From Plazaster borealis (taxonomy: Eukaryota; Echinodermata; Asteroidea; Forcipulatida; Labidiasteridae), in NCBI GenBank assembly GCA_021014325.1, contig CM037457.1:9282721-9346720 (forward strand): a DNA stretch of 64,000 nt, written 5' to 3'. Below, piece after piece: positions 34,605 through 46,121 of the stretch. The notes below the pieces were generated by a model that had not been told where the DNA came from, searched no databases, and saw only the letters and a program-made list of their open reading frames with translations. The stretch's first letter is position 1. The number at the start of each line of letters is the position of its first letter. Position numbers and translations under genes: made by a program.

Positions 34605-35166
34605 CACCTTTGCCAGTCGCCTATAATTTTTTGTTTTACGAGAGTAGTAAGTCATAACCCAAGGGATAAACGCATAGGACTGGTTTACTTAAAGATGCTA
34701 TTTCATGGAACTTTCCTTGAACATCACACTGCATCAATTTCTCATCTTTGACCTCACAGTGACTCAACATACTGTTCATAAGAATGACGAAGGGACCATG
34801 TGACTCAGAATCGGGCCCAAACCACAATACAGAATTCGGTAGAATTCACTCTTTATAAAGGCTGTGGGTCAAGGGTTGGATTTTTTCAGGGAAACACGAG
34901 ACAAGATAGCACTTTTAATTATAACAGCGACAACATGTCCATCAAACCCGTCTAAAATGCAATAAATGTTGTCTGTCAAGATGTTCATTCCGGACTGGAA
35001 ATAATATGAAAAATTCCTCTTGTCAACTATTATTCGTCTATTAAGTCACTGACAATCATTCTCTTGTGTAGTCTCCGTACAAAACTCTCTCTATTCTGGA
35101 CATTCATAAACTTAGATCTAAATCAGTTGACGCCATCTTTTCTTGTCGATATAAGTACTTAAAGAT
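34605..35166. other. Non-coding flanking DNA
   Basis: No gene or repeat recognised. Confidence 0.4.
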
Positions 35167-35465
35167 AGGGTCATCGTTTGGTTTTTGTCAACGTTATGAT
35201 GATTTATAGGCACAATATTATCAAGAAAGATACAATAAAAGTCACCTGTGAAAGTTTCAGCTGAATACAGTGTCTTGTTGAGAAAACATGAACAAAAACT
35301 GTCACGGTATTTTCATCAAGATCGTCGAATCCATCACGTTGAGCGAGGTGATAGCGGGTACCAACTGCATCTCTGGCCGCAGCAGAAGTCACCTTTAGGT
35401 GATCTTTGGGAGATTCAAATTATGGGGACACTTCAGACAAAATAATTTCGCAGGATGATTTGTAC
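35167..35465 (+). repeat. Dispersed repeat family F, copy 2
   Basis: Shorter relative of 21,165-21,530, with AGGGTCATCG, CACCTGTGAAAGTTTCAGCT, GCGAGGTGATAGCGGGTACC and ACAAAATAATTTCGCAGGAT. The pair differ by internal deletions. Confidence 0.75.
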
Positions 35466-36064
35466 CATTAACAAGGGGAAAAATCTCGCTGGTCCCTGCT
35501 GACGTAATTTTACATATCCATGCATAATGTAAGTTAAATAATGGACTGGCTCAAAATAGCTACCAAAACCTTATTTTACGTTAGGTTTCATCTTATCGTA
35601 TTTATATCAGAAATTAAAGAACAATAGGCCTAGTTTGTAGAGTGGATTTACAATGATCAAACATTCACATGATATTTCCCAAAGTAGCTATCAAATACCA
35701 ATCCCAAAGAGCATGTCTGATTTAATTTTGAGGTCACGACAGCTCGTAATAAACACCCGACCTGTTTAAAATATCTACAAATAATTAACTTTGAAATGAC
35801 ATTCATGCACTGTTTTGTTTTTTAATAAACCAATTTCCTGAGCCATACGTGTACGCGTTTTTGCCGTGGTGAAACTGAACTGTACACGATGTAGCGTGTA
35901 TGTTAGGTACTACCGGCCATATCCGTTGCAAACCTCGCGGCAAGGGCAGCATGGCTTCGAGACCGAATTACATGAAGAACTTTTTCCCCATCTCACTGGA
36001 GAACGAGTATTCTTGACCAGTGACATAAATTGACAATTTTAAGAGGTGTACTCGATTAGATTGC
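35466..36064. other. Non-coding DNA, nothing recognised
   Basis: No exon or repeat recognised. 35,850-36,000 is mildly GC-richer. Confidence 0.35.
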
Positions 36065-36461
36065 TTAAAGGGATTGTATACGTTTGGTAATTGGAACACA
36101 CTGTTTGTTTCAATCCTATAGTTGTAGATAATATACCATAAAACTAACCTGTGAAAATTTCATTTCAAAAGGTGGTATCGTTTTTGAGATATTGCCGAAA
36201 ATCTGGAGCGGTTATGTCCACGCAGGAAGAATAATCTGCAATTGGAATACATAATCTGATAAACGTTACTGTCAGTAACGCTTCTCAGATTCAAATTTTG
36301 GTGGAGAAAAAGTGATACATTTTTCCATAACCGCAGTACTTCTATAAGTGAAAAGTTTTCAAAATGCATTATACTATCCAAAGCTGCTGTACTTCTTACC
36401 AAGTAAGTTTTTATTGCCATTAATTTTCAGAGTCATTACCAAACGTATACAGACCCTTTAA
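36065..36461 (-). mobile_element. TTAA-flanked MITE, family A2, intact copy
   Basis: Best A2 copy, about 397 bp: TTAAAGGGATTGTATACGTT at the left and AAACGTATACAGACCCTTTAA at the right. The centre forms a hairpin from AATCTGATAAACGTTACTG and CAGTAACGCTTCTCAGATT. No coding capacity; needs a transposase in trans. Confidence 0.85.
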
Positions 36462-37144
36462 ATGTTGGATCATGAATGAGGTTTCTTTTTTAAAACTAAA
36501 TCTGCAGGTATAATTGTATTGATCGATAAGACAGGCAGATTCTAACACCGTAATGTTTGACAATAGTCCCATCAGCGCAATTAGTCAGGTTATTTACCTG
36601 ATCCTTACACCATACTTCAATTGTAACCTTCCCTAGACTCATCCTTACGTCAAAACAGAGGCCTGGCAATGGATGGAAATAGTCTGGTACCGTTAATATG
36701 TGGGAATCTTAATTGCATTATGTATTATGAGCATCTGACGTAAGTGACTAAAGTGTTGTGAATGCGTTAAGTCAGTAAACTGACTGCAGTCAATGGAGAA
36801 AGTGTATGATTTCACAATCTGATTCATCGATGGTAGGGTGAGTCAATGTTTTATTTCATTTCATTTATTCTGGTTGTGAAGCCAATTACTCTCAGAAAAG
36901 CGAACTTAATCACTGTACTACTACATAGCCAAGAACCCAATGGAGAGAAGACGAGGACGGAAGTTTCAACGAACACCCCGAATCGGGCAGTCCTTTCAGG
37001 TCCTCGTTTGCAATATTATGTAATAATTAAAAGGGACTTGACCTATAGATTGTAATAAATCCGGGAAGAATAACAAAACATTACAGATAAAACATAAGTA
37101 GGGCCTATTACTGATAAACTTGCGGGTACAACCAGTGTAAATCT
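36462..37144. other. Non-coding DNA, nothing recognised
   Basis: No exon or repeat recognised. Confidence 0.4.
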
Positions 37145-37260
37145 CGTTTTGGGAGGAGTGTTGGCTCTGAAAAGAGCCGTTGGTACGACGACCTCGACGT
37201 TTCGAACAGTATACTCTGCTGGTCTTCAGGAGAAATACTGGTCTCTTGAAAACGTGAGGA
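37145..37260 (-). repeat. Repeat fragment with GAAACGTCGAGG and a histone-type stem-loop
   Basis: In minus orientation it reads TCCTGAAGACCAGCAGAGTA, TACTGTTCGAAACGTCGAGG, then ACCAACGGCTCTTTTCAGAG and CCAACACTCC. The GAAGAC...GTTCGAAACGTC phrase resembles ends of interspersed retroelements, and family D has a similar GGTCGAAA word. I do not have a second full copy in the window. Confidence 0.45.
37163..37178 (-). other. Histone-mRNA-type 3' stem-loop sequence
   Basis: In minus orientation GGCTCTTTTCAGAGCC is an exact 6-bp stem with a UUUC loop, identical to the metazoan replication-dependent histone 3' stem-loop, with CCAAC before and AACAC after. No histone reading frame is adjacent. Function here is unknown. 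Confidence 0.6.
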
Positions 37261-38053
37261 TCAGTTTCAGTACAATTTTCACAGAGGATTTGAACGAACT
37301 CATTCTTCCATATAGATCTACTTGATCTTCAAGGTATACAGCCATTGTTGTCCTAAATCCCTTTAAAACCCAACCACGCTGGCGGAATGGGAGCCATTAT
37401 TTACAGAACAGTATTCCATTTTAATGGTGTTGTCTCAATGACTGTAAATAAATTAACCTACTAACATTATGAAAACACTTTAACTCTGTGTTATGACATT
37501 TGTTATTGACTTGATTTTCAGAAAGGCTCCCGAGCCCTTTTTTGTCCTTAATTTTTATGACAACCTTTCATGTCGTAATCACAGTTTACAACAAGAAAGA
37601 CTGCGTTTACGGGAGTCTAACGGAGCTCTGTGAGATAACGAACAAGTCAGGTTATTTACGGGAAACAGCGTTTTAAAAAGCTTGGACCATCGTTCAAAGC
37701 TCATCGGGAGAAACCAGGAATACGAAACGAAACAGTGTTGACAGAACCTCCGTGTATCTAAAACATCCCCACCGGGAGCCCATATGCATGGCAACCGGGG
37801 AACGCAGCGATGGCATCGGTACACCAACACCGGGTCGGCACGCTGCTCCCACACAGATCCGCCGCTATCTGGTACAAGATGCATATCAGATAAGCACACC
37901 AGTCACAACATTGGTACACATCGAAACACTTCAACATGCCACCTATACGGGGGCACGGGGTTTGTGTTGGATGTGTTCGTGTGTGGTGTACACAACCTCC
38001 GTGGAATGAGAACATTGCAGCTAGGCGCTTCACCGTCAGGATAACAACATCTT
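37261..38053. other. Non-coding DNA, nothing recognised
   Basis: 37,740-38,030 is GC-richer with open frames on both strands, but no recognisable protein. Confidence 0.35.
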
Positions 38054-38112
38054 GTGGGGGGGGGGGATGGATGGATGGATGGAGAGGGGGAGGGGGAGGG
38101 GGAGGGGGATGA
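38054..38112 (+). repeat. G-rich microsatellite, (GGAT)n and (GAGGGG)n
   Basis: A run of Gs, then five GGAT units, then four GAGGGG/GAGGGGG units. At least four G-runs of three or more lie within 30 bases, so G-quadruplex formation is plausible. Confidence 0.85.
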
Positions 38113-38840
38113 AGTGAGGTCACACCCAGCTGTGGTAACTGCTTTTGTCTGTTTAACTAGAGTTACTCACTTTCTTGTCCCTATAGTGCCAGTGGATTGT
38201 TAACACTTCTCTTCTGGTGAACCGCAAAAAGATACTACATCGTGGTTGATTGTTACTGTATTAAGCATGAAAGAAATGCATTCATTGATATCAATTCATA
38301 ATATATTTAGACACGAAGAACTGTATCTTCTATTTTGATATACGCAACGTTGACCCTCCTCAACATCAGCTATTGTGGGGAGAAGAATTTAGATATTAGG
38401 CTTATGACATGAGAAACTGCTTTTCTGACACCCCGTCATTTTGCCTTACTTCCATTCATTTCAATGTAATCAAACTTAATGTTATAGTATGGTTCCCTTT
38501 TAATACGAATTTGAACGAACTTCATAATGTACTGAGGATGATTGATGCTATACTAGAGTTTGAATTGTTATAAATTGTATCGAATTATAGATATTAATGT
38601 GCTGTGATGCAGGTAATTGTTAAATGTATCACAATGAAGTTTTTTAATTGATTATTTCTTTCAATTTGCTTTAAAAATAATTTGATGGTGTAATGCGCTA
38701 TATAAAAAATATATATTAAATTATTATCATGAAGAAGAACAGAAAACATAATTTCAAGAGTGACAAATCAAACACTAAAGTTATGATGAGCACGACGGGT
38801 GAAAAAAAGGCTCACTTCTTGTGGAGATTGAATTGATAGT
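38113..38840. other. AT-rich non-coding DNA
   Basis: No gene or repeat recognised. Confidence 0.4.
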
Positions 38841-39310
38841 ATGAGGTCGACAACTGAAACTACGTCAGCTGAGCCAAGTCTCGACGGGTTGTTATCTCAC
38901 TCTGAACCGCCGAGCAGCAAGGCAAACCCCTCTCTGCTAAACATTGGCCTGACCTTTGTGTGCCCATTAAAGGCACCGGCTCCTCTCCAAACTCACCACA
39001 ACTCAATGAAGAGACGGTATCACTCTCCGATCGGATAAATATTTTACCCAGGGGCTTCTTTGAGGCTCGCCGACGAGCCTGTCACGAGCATCGGCCGGGG
39101 AGCAAAGGTCCTCAGTGGCAAGACGAGGCGCCTCATCGAATCCCGCGCCGTGATTGGTCAAACGAGACTCAGAAGGAGGAGTTAAGCCACCCCACAGCCA
39201 ATCACAGACGCCCTAAGAGGTTTGATGGACGGTCGGTGCGGGGTCCAACGATCAAGATGACCGCGCATGGGCAGTATAGAGGCGGGAAGGGAACAGCAGG
39301 TTGTAAATAA
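38841..39310. promoter_or_regulatory. GC-rich, CCAAT-bearing block: candidate promoter or enhancer
   Basis: Sharp GC-rich island in AT-rich DNA. It holds GTGATTGGTCAAACG (inverse CCAAT) near 39,153 and CAGCCAATCACAGACG near 39,197, and GGATAAATATTTTACC near 39,034. A plus-strand open frame spans 38,960-39,310 but has no known domain. The CCAAT pair suggests a promoter, but direction and gene are not determined. Confidence 0.35.
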
Positions 39311-41307
39311 TATTTTTTTGCTGTTCAAGAGTTACCCTCTGATATCATCGATTGTTTACATGTTTTAGCTGACAATGGCTAAATTGGTTACGTCTGTTAC
39401 ATTTTTTAAAAATTGAAGCTCACGCACAAACTCCAGTAACCTTGACTAATTGGTTATCATGTAAAGTGTGCAATGGTCAAAATAATGTTGACACTCTCCT
39501 TCGAGAGTCAACAAGAATTTACATACAAAACATATTTATTACAAACACGCTGATGTTATAAATTTCGCGAAGTGTTTGTTACGGTTGTTTTGATAAAACT
39601 TGAAATTATGATTCCCTGATACTACGTGATGCGATTTCAAAGTGTTGTCATTTTTTTATTTCGAAGTTTCAGTCCCACCTCAATGTGTTTCCGGCTCAGT
39701 TCAAGTCCAAATAACAGGCAAACTCGCCCAACCAATTAAAATGATCCAAATTCCTAAAACAAAGGACTTGATCATTACAAATCCAGCAAGCAGGAGACGC
39801 ATCCATCAACGGGATCGCATCTTGCACGAAGTAAACCCTCCCTCCATACGGGCGATGAAATTAAATTTAGGGAGAAAAGATCCCGTCTGTGTCGGCACGG
39901 CATAAACCCACAGACACATCTTCAGGTCACGATCATAATTCCCGCGCGAAAAAAACCCCACCGGCTTTTGCTTTAATGGCTCGCTGATCGGTCAAGTCTA
40001 TCTTACCGTACGAACCGTGTGCCGCAAGGGACGATGTTGTTCCCTCTCTCCATCCGTTAATCAAATAGTATTGGATGTTAAGCAAACCTCTCCACATTAC
40101 ACATTAACTTCCTGGGATTATTGAAGGCCACGAGGGGACACCGTCACCTAGAAATGAATGATGGAAAATCCATGGAAGCTACCGCATTGATCTATTATGT
40201 TTGGTTTATGTATAATTCGAGAGTGAGCGATTGTCGGGGGGGGGGGTCGGCAGGTTAAGAAAGTCGAAAAACTAAAAGCATTTCATAGACTTGACCTAAT
40301 CCCATCCACTCATGTGGCACATTGTAATCTTTTATAAGACACTCAGAGCATTATCGTATCCCTCTAGAGGGGAAAGGGAACCTTTGGTGAGAACAAGATT
40401 TAATGTTTCATTTTATAGGGCTGCGTAGTAGAGTTAGCTGGATTAGACTTGGTAACAAGTCTGTGACCGTTGTTTTGTGTCTACCTGATAGTCAATACAG
40501 GCCTATTTCGCACATGGACCATTTTGTCGACTAGAGGCTGATATTGCCTGGTCTGGTACCAAACACATGTTTTTTTGTAACATGAGTAAACCAGTTAATC
40601 ATCGGCTGCTAGTCGGAAAAAATGGTCCTTGTTCGAACTTGGCCAGTATTGCCTGAAATAGCACCCTCTCGTGGGCTAACCTTCGATCACAGATTTGGGA
40701 ATCCTGTTCATCGGTTTGTACGCACCCTATGGCGAGTTGTGAACAAAGAGGCTGGTTTGGATAGGTTTGAACAAAAGGTTTGGATAGAATGAATATTCAA
40801 TTATGTCTATACTACGAGATATAAAGTAAAGAAATACAGCATTGGTGAAAATGCAATATTACATCCTGCCCCTGCTCAGTAGTTCTATTGCAGCTTTCAA
40901 ATGTAAAAAACATAAATTCTAGGTTTAAAAAAAATTTTTAAGCTAAAAACTAAACAAAAACTATTAGGTATCAAGCACTATAATAAAATAGGACAAATGA
41001 AATATAACAGAAAGCGCTTAAGGGATTGTAACCTATTGGTAATAGATGCAGCCTACATAGTTTTGTGGCCTCCTGATTGGCCATCAGGCTGGCATCAGTG
41101 TTAACTTAAGTTGTGAATAAATGAATATTCCATATACACAACATGAGGGTCAGGTCTGAGATCTCGAGTTAGGGCGTTTTGCGAGGCTGATGCAGACATT
41201 AACCGTAGTTTCAGACTTCAAAATCAAGTCTAAGGCTGGATCGGTCCATGACCTGTTTCAATAAGAATAGGCCTGTAATACAATATGTACACTGAGCTGC
41301 CAATAAT
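39311..41307. other. Non-coding DNA with a solo transposon end
   Basis: AAGGGATTGTAACCTATTGG near 41,020 looks like an isolated A2-type terminus. A short G run sits near 40,238. No exon seen. Confidence 0.4.
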
Positions 41308-42658
41308 TACACTCTAAAAAAGCAGTGTAAAATGTTACTGTGTAAAACTGTTGGGTACAAATATTGTGCAACATTTGGTCAATATTGGGTAAAACGAAAA
41401 TTTTTGTTTTACCCCTCACTTGTGTAAAATAAAATACACAGGTGAAAGGTAATACAGTACCCAACATTGTGTAGGAAATCAAATAGCATAACACCGAGGT
41501 TCAAATCACTCAAGAAGTGGGTAAAAACATTTTTGTTATCTCAAGCAGTGTAACTTTTGCACAACAAGTGGTACGAAGTAACTGAAAATTGGGGTAAACT
41601 GCTCCTCGTGGAAACATTTTACCCATAATGCAAAGTGTACATATACATTCGGACATAAAGTCACATATCACAATCAAAGATGGATGGGGTGGACGTGAGG
41701 TCTTTGATGTCCGATGTTCATGTAACCATCCAGAGAGAATTTTGGTTTTATGGTTGTTGTTCTGTTCGAGAAACAACCGTCTGTTGAAGAGGGAAAGGCA
41801 TCATCTCACAGGAAAGCCATGGATTGCTATAGCTTCATTGACTTTGCAACACAACGATTTCGTCACGGACAGTCTGAACCGTCATTAACAGGTCTGGCAA
41901 AACCAACCGGCTCTTTTCAGAGCCAACACTGCTTCCAAGAAGAGATTATTACAATAGTCCGCTTGCAATAATTTTGTTAATGTTCGTTTTCACTAACCAA
42001 ACCACAATTTTTGGTTTGCCCCAAGTGTATCTGGCTGTACACAAACTCCACAGTTGTTTTATGTTTCAGTTGAAAAAAAATACACGGAGTGATATAAATG
42101 GGTATAACGTTAGTGTTTCTTTGGCTAAACCCGCTCACCTCCCAAATCTTTTTTATGTTGCCTTTGTTGAATCAGGAGTTGAATAAAAGTGTTTTAACTT
42201 AATTGTTACCTTTTGATTTTATTTTAAAAGAAATAAAAAAACGGCAACAGCCCTCCGAAAGGAACCCAGGTACAAATTAATTTGCGCACAAAAACTGATT
42301 TAAAAGCAACACAAGTGTTGGGTAAATTAACTGCACAACAGTGCTGGATAAAAAAATATAACCCAATCATTGGGTAAGAAAATAGCACAACACCTGGGTA
42401 AAATGAAGGTTGATTAAAGTTTACCCAGTTTTGGAGTAAAAAGGGAACAAGGTCGTCACATGGGTAAACTTCTTACCCAACTGTGCTGTGCTAAAGATGC
42501 TGCACATGTTGGTATTAAAAATTACACAACATTGGGTACTATTTTACACTTTGGACGTTGTGCAACTATTTTACACAATTGAACGACCATGTTCCCTTTT
42601 TAATACTAAAAGGGTAAGAGTTTTACCCAATGTTGAGCAATTATTTTTTAGAGTGTAT
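41308..42658. mobile_element. 1.35-kb inverted-repeat element, family C
   Basis: Ends TACACTCTAAAAAA and TTTTTTAGAGTGTA are inverted. Both flanks contain many diverged GTGTAAAA / TTGGGTAA / TTACCCAA words, so roughly 300-400 bp on each side form a degenerate array. The centre (about 41,630-42,200) is different, apparently captured sequence with small open frames and a histone-type stem-loop. No transposase is visible, so it is non-autonomous. Confidence 0.7.
41909..41924 (+). other. Histone-mRNA-type 3' stem-loop inside element C
   Basis: GGCTCTTTTCAGAGCC preceded by AACCAACC and followed by AACACTGCTTCCAAGAAGAG. The downstream purine block CCAAGAAGAGA lies about 10 nt after the stem, where the U7-binding downstream element (CAAGAAAGA type) of histone genes is found. 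No histone coding frame precedes it. Confidence 0.6.
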
Positions 42659-42869
42659 ACGGCTGTGTGAGCTGCTGACAACGTGCGCCCTCGCGTGTCC
42701 GCTCATAGCAGTCCTCCCAGAGTTTGGTGATCCCGAAGACGTGATCTAACTGGCAGAAGTTTGTGCATGGTCAATGAGCTCATCTACGCCATTGAAAACG
42801 GACATGACAATTACACGTAAAACCCAATAGTTATGGGGGCACGAAGAATCGATTACAACCAAATAACGA

Positions 42870-43130
42870 AAATCCGCCAAATGGAATTGTGAAATTGCCG
42901 AAATGGTGAAATTGCCGAACGGAATTGCTTCATTTCCGAACGCAATGATGGCATTGCCCAATGGTGAAATTGCCGAATGCAATGTCAAAATGCAACACGA
43001 AATGGCAAAACTGCCAAGTTGAATGCTACAGTTGCCGTATAGAATGATGAAATTACAGAATTGAATATGATGAAATTACCGAATTGAATGACAAAATTGG
43101 CAACTTGACTGATGAAATCGCAGAAAAAAG
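42870..43130 (+). repeat. Decayed tandem repeat, about 22-24 bp unit
   Basis: Diverged units around GAATGATGAAATTGCCGAA, for example GGTGAAATTGCCGAACGGAA, TGGTGAAATTGCCGAATGCA and GATGAAATTACCGAATTGAA. About 11 units. The variation shows an old minisatellite. Confidence 0.75.
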
Positions 43131-43780
43131 AATTATAAACATAGGAAGGCTAACGATCTGAGCCACCGAAAATTATAGCGTTCGATACAACTTAGTGTGG
43201 TGTAGTTGTAGATGTGTTTGACAACCCGAAAACGTACGTGTCTTGAAAGCTGAGTTGAAGTCTGCAAAATGGTGCAGAAGACAAAATTCTAAGCATGTAT
43301 TTAAGGTATAAAATTGTCATTTAAAGCAGAGTAAGATAGAATGATTATTGTAGTTTGAAAATGGGAGTCTGTACACTCTGTGATTCCGAGTCATGCGGAG
43401 GAAAAACAATCAAAAGGCACTTCAGTTTTACTGGATTTCATAACAAATGTTGCATATTTCCGCAAACACATTGTTGACTACATTTACAGTGTTTGCAGTT
43501 TCCTTTTCTTTGAATTTTATTGAAGGCATTTCAGAAAGAAACTTTCTTCACAGAATCATTACAATCAACAACACATGAGACCGATTCTGTCCCACATAAT
43601 TGGACAATAGGCTGAAAGAGGATGATTCAAAAGAGGGCGCTATCAGAAGAAGTTTGTACACAGTTCGCCGTATTGGGGGGGGGGGGGGGGGGACACACAG
43701 AATCTCCTGCCAGAACCGGCCACCAGATTAATAAAAAAACGTGAGACGCTGTTGAGGGCGCTCTTTGCGTGGACCAGTCA
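43131..43780. other. Non-coding DNA with a poly-G run
   Basis: A run of about 17 Gs is at 43,676-43,692. Two GAGGGCGCT motifs lie at 43,633 and 43,754. No gene. Confidence 0.4.
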
Positions 43781-43784
43781 GAGC

Positions 43785-43987
43785 CGTATATTGAGAGAGT
43801 TGCGACAACTTGCGATTAGAAGCCATTTTGTCTCCAAAAAAGGCGTTGGCGAATACAGGGTGCCAGACTAGTCTGCCCATTGGGTTGTTGGGTTGTACTG
43901 CATTTTGGAACAAAATGGCGTCCAGCAACCACGTGACCGGAGAAAGCTGGTCCCTCCATGTCGCAACTCTCTTAATACACAGCTCTG
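43785..43987. mobile_element. MITE with AGAGAGTTGCGACA ends
   Basis: GAGCCGTATATTGAGAGAGTTGCGACA at the left is the imperfect inverse of TGTCGCAACTCTCTTAATACACAGCTC at the right, about 200 bp apart. Inside, AAGCCATTTTGTCTCC and GGAACAAAATGGCGTCC are also roughly inverted. Non-autonomous. Confidence 0.7.
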
Positions 43988-44034
43988 GGACCAGTCACAG
44001 CTCTGGGAGCAGTCAGCTCTGTGACCAGTAACGT
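43978..44034 (+). repeat. Three-unit tandem repeat, about 18 bp
   Basis: CACAGCTCTGGGACCAGT, CACAGCTCTGGGAGCAGT, CAGCTCTGTGACCAGTAACG in a row, growing from the right end of the adjacent MITE. Confidence 0.7.
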
Positions 44035-45107
44035 ACCGCGTCCAAATCAAGCGACTACGGCTATTTTTCGCGTTCCGGCCGTAGCCTGCGCCGACTGAGG
44101 GACTAACCCCATGGGGACAGAACATCTTACCGAGGGTAGCACGTTCGATTCTCCTTGTATACATTCTCCGGCTGGACTTTTGTGGGCGGGTGGACAGAAT
44201 TACCCATCATGACAACGGCCTAGATCGATGCAGCTCCCTGCCTCCCCATGAAGTTGTCAATATAATTGCAAGGAAAAAGTTGGGAACAGGGTGAACAATA
44301 ATGCTCTTTTCGATCAATTCCCTCACATTATTGCTAGGTTGAAATTGGACTCAATGTAGACCCTATGTCTTACAGCGCAATTGCTCACCTTGTCCGATAT
44401 TGTTGGGCGTTGTACTCTCGTAACACTTTTGTACAATTTACAGTAAACACTTTAAATATGATAGTTATCATTCAGATTAAATTTAAGCCACAAGCTTTGT
44501 CTTGATATGTTCCTGGGGAAAACAAAAAGATTTCTCAAAGATGTTTTTGACATTAATTTTACGTCTCATACAGAAATTGCAAAAAATGCCTGCCTGGTTG
44601 CATTGAGGGCGCTGTGTAACTTTGAGTGTGCTTCAGGGACCATCAAAAACAGCAAGGGTTCAATTAACCCAGTGAGCTAGGACCGTGGTGGGGACTACCG
44701 GTACGACTGTCCAGGTATCACCAAGGAATGGCGGCAACGCCTGAACAGTTTGACAACAGAGAGAGTTTAATAAATTGTCTGTCTTTGGTCGTGCTATGGA
44801 CCTCACTGCGTTAAAGTGTGGCATTGACTTAGCCATCCAGCAAATAGCCATGCATGAAGCAGTCAAAATGAACAAGGCTCAGTCATAACATGGTTATAAA
44901 AATTATACACTACAAACAAAGCCCGCCCTCTGGAGGGGGTATGCCTGTAGGAATAACCTTGATTTGCATCACTAAAGGCATTTATGACAGGTCACCGTGA
45001 CACGTCACTTTCAAATTATAGAACAACTGACCCCAATAAAACGGGACACATCAAGTAGTAATAGGAAAGTAACACAAATATGCACGGGTGAGAGCAGATA
45101 TTTTTGA
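44035..45107. other. Non-coding DNA, nothing recognised
   Basis: No exon seen. A GAGGGCGCT motif is at 44,605. Confidence 0.4.
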
Positions 45108-45368
45108 TCCGAGGGCTCATGTTGGTTTTGGGGAAGTTATACAAAAATGTACAGGCTGGTGAGCATACATTTTGGGGACCTTATGAGCTATGTTCAGGTG
45201 ACAGCATGCATTTTGGGTCCTTGGGCTATGTTCGTTTTGGGAAAGAATACACAAAATGTATAGGTGCCAGCAGACATGCTGGGTCCAGTGTGCTATGTTC
45301 GTTTTGCGAAAGTAGTACAAAATGTACAGGTGAACATACATTTTGGGGTCCTTATGGGCTATGGTTGT
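45108..45368 (+). repeat. Minisatellite, about 68 bp unit, 3-4 copies
   Basis: GGGCTATGTTCGTTTTGGGAAAG ... ACAAAATGTATAGGTG ... ACATGCTGGGTCC recurs with a spacing of about 68 bp (GCTATGTTCG at 45,224 and 45,292), with diverged or partial units to each side. Confidence 0.75.
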
Positions 45369-45409
45369 ACATGTACTTCTCTGTACCTGAAACTAGACTA
45401 ATGACGTGT

Positions 45410-45513
45410 CCGAAGTGATGGCTTCGGCTGTGGCTATGACCGGATCACTGAAAAGTCCTATTCTTGAACGATGTGGTTGCAGCCAACGGACGTAGCCGTA
45501 GCCGAAGTCACTT
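45410..45513. mobile_element. GC-rich MITE, family H copy 1
   Basis: TCCGAAGTGATGGCTTCGGC at the left pairs with GCCGTAGCCGAAGTCACTTGG at the right, about 104 bp. The GGCTACGGCTACG words match the element at 51,857-51,998. Confidence 0.65.
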
Positions 45514-46121
45514 GGTTCTAACGCGACGATGTAGTAGAATGTCATAATGAGAACAGGGGGACACTGCAACCCCTTCCAGCCCAGAAATCGGACTAATCGT
45601 GTAGAAATACCTCAGTTCACCTGGCCGGGTAAATTGATTTATGCAGGTTTCAATATTGTGTGTACTACTAGCTGGACATTATTGTCACAAAGCTTTTAAA
45701 ACTAATATATAGTTCACGTAGTCATGGAGCTGTCATCCTAAAAGGGAAAATGGTGCAACATCGGAGGATCTCAAGATTCCAAGTTCCAAGTTATTCATTT
45801 CAGTACCAATAATACTTAAAACAGGAACACTTCTACACAATACAAGATTATTTCGGCCATGGTGGTGCAGCGCCATTTTTTTCAGTCTCTGTTTTTAAAT
45901 TCAATGTAACCAATTATATGGAATGGAGTTCATAATGGCATGACCCACGTGGTATTATGAAAACACATGATTTTATTGCAGAGATGGAACATGGTAAAGA
46001 TAGCGGCATGTATAACTGTACAAAAATTAAATACATCAATAAATAAATAAATGATTTAATAAAAATACTGTTCAAAGCTAGCACAAAACAGTCTCAATCT
46101 CAGGAATGAACAAAAAACACT
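45514..46121. other. Non-coding DNA, nothing recognised
   Basis: No gene recognised. Confidence 0.4.

Noticed and set aside
37200..37245. Hammerhead ribozyme (CTGAAGA ... GAAAC on the minus strand)
   Set aside because: Core words are present, but the first stem II base pair next to the core does not form in this copy and stem III is not evident.
41628..41971. Histone gene before the stem-loop in element C
   Set aside because: The upstream open frames have no resemblance to H1, H2A, H2B, H3 or H4.
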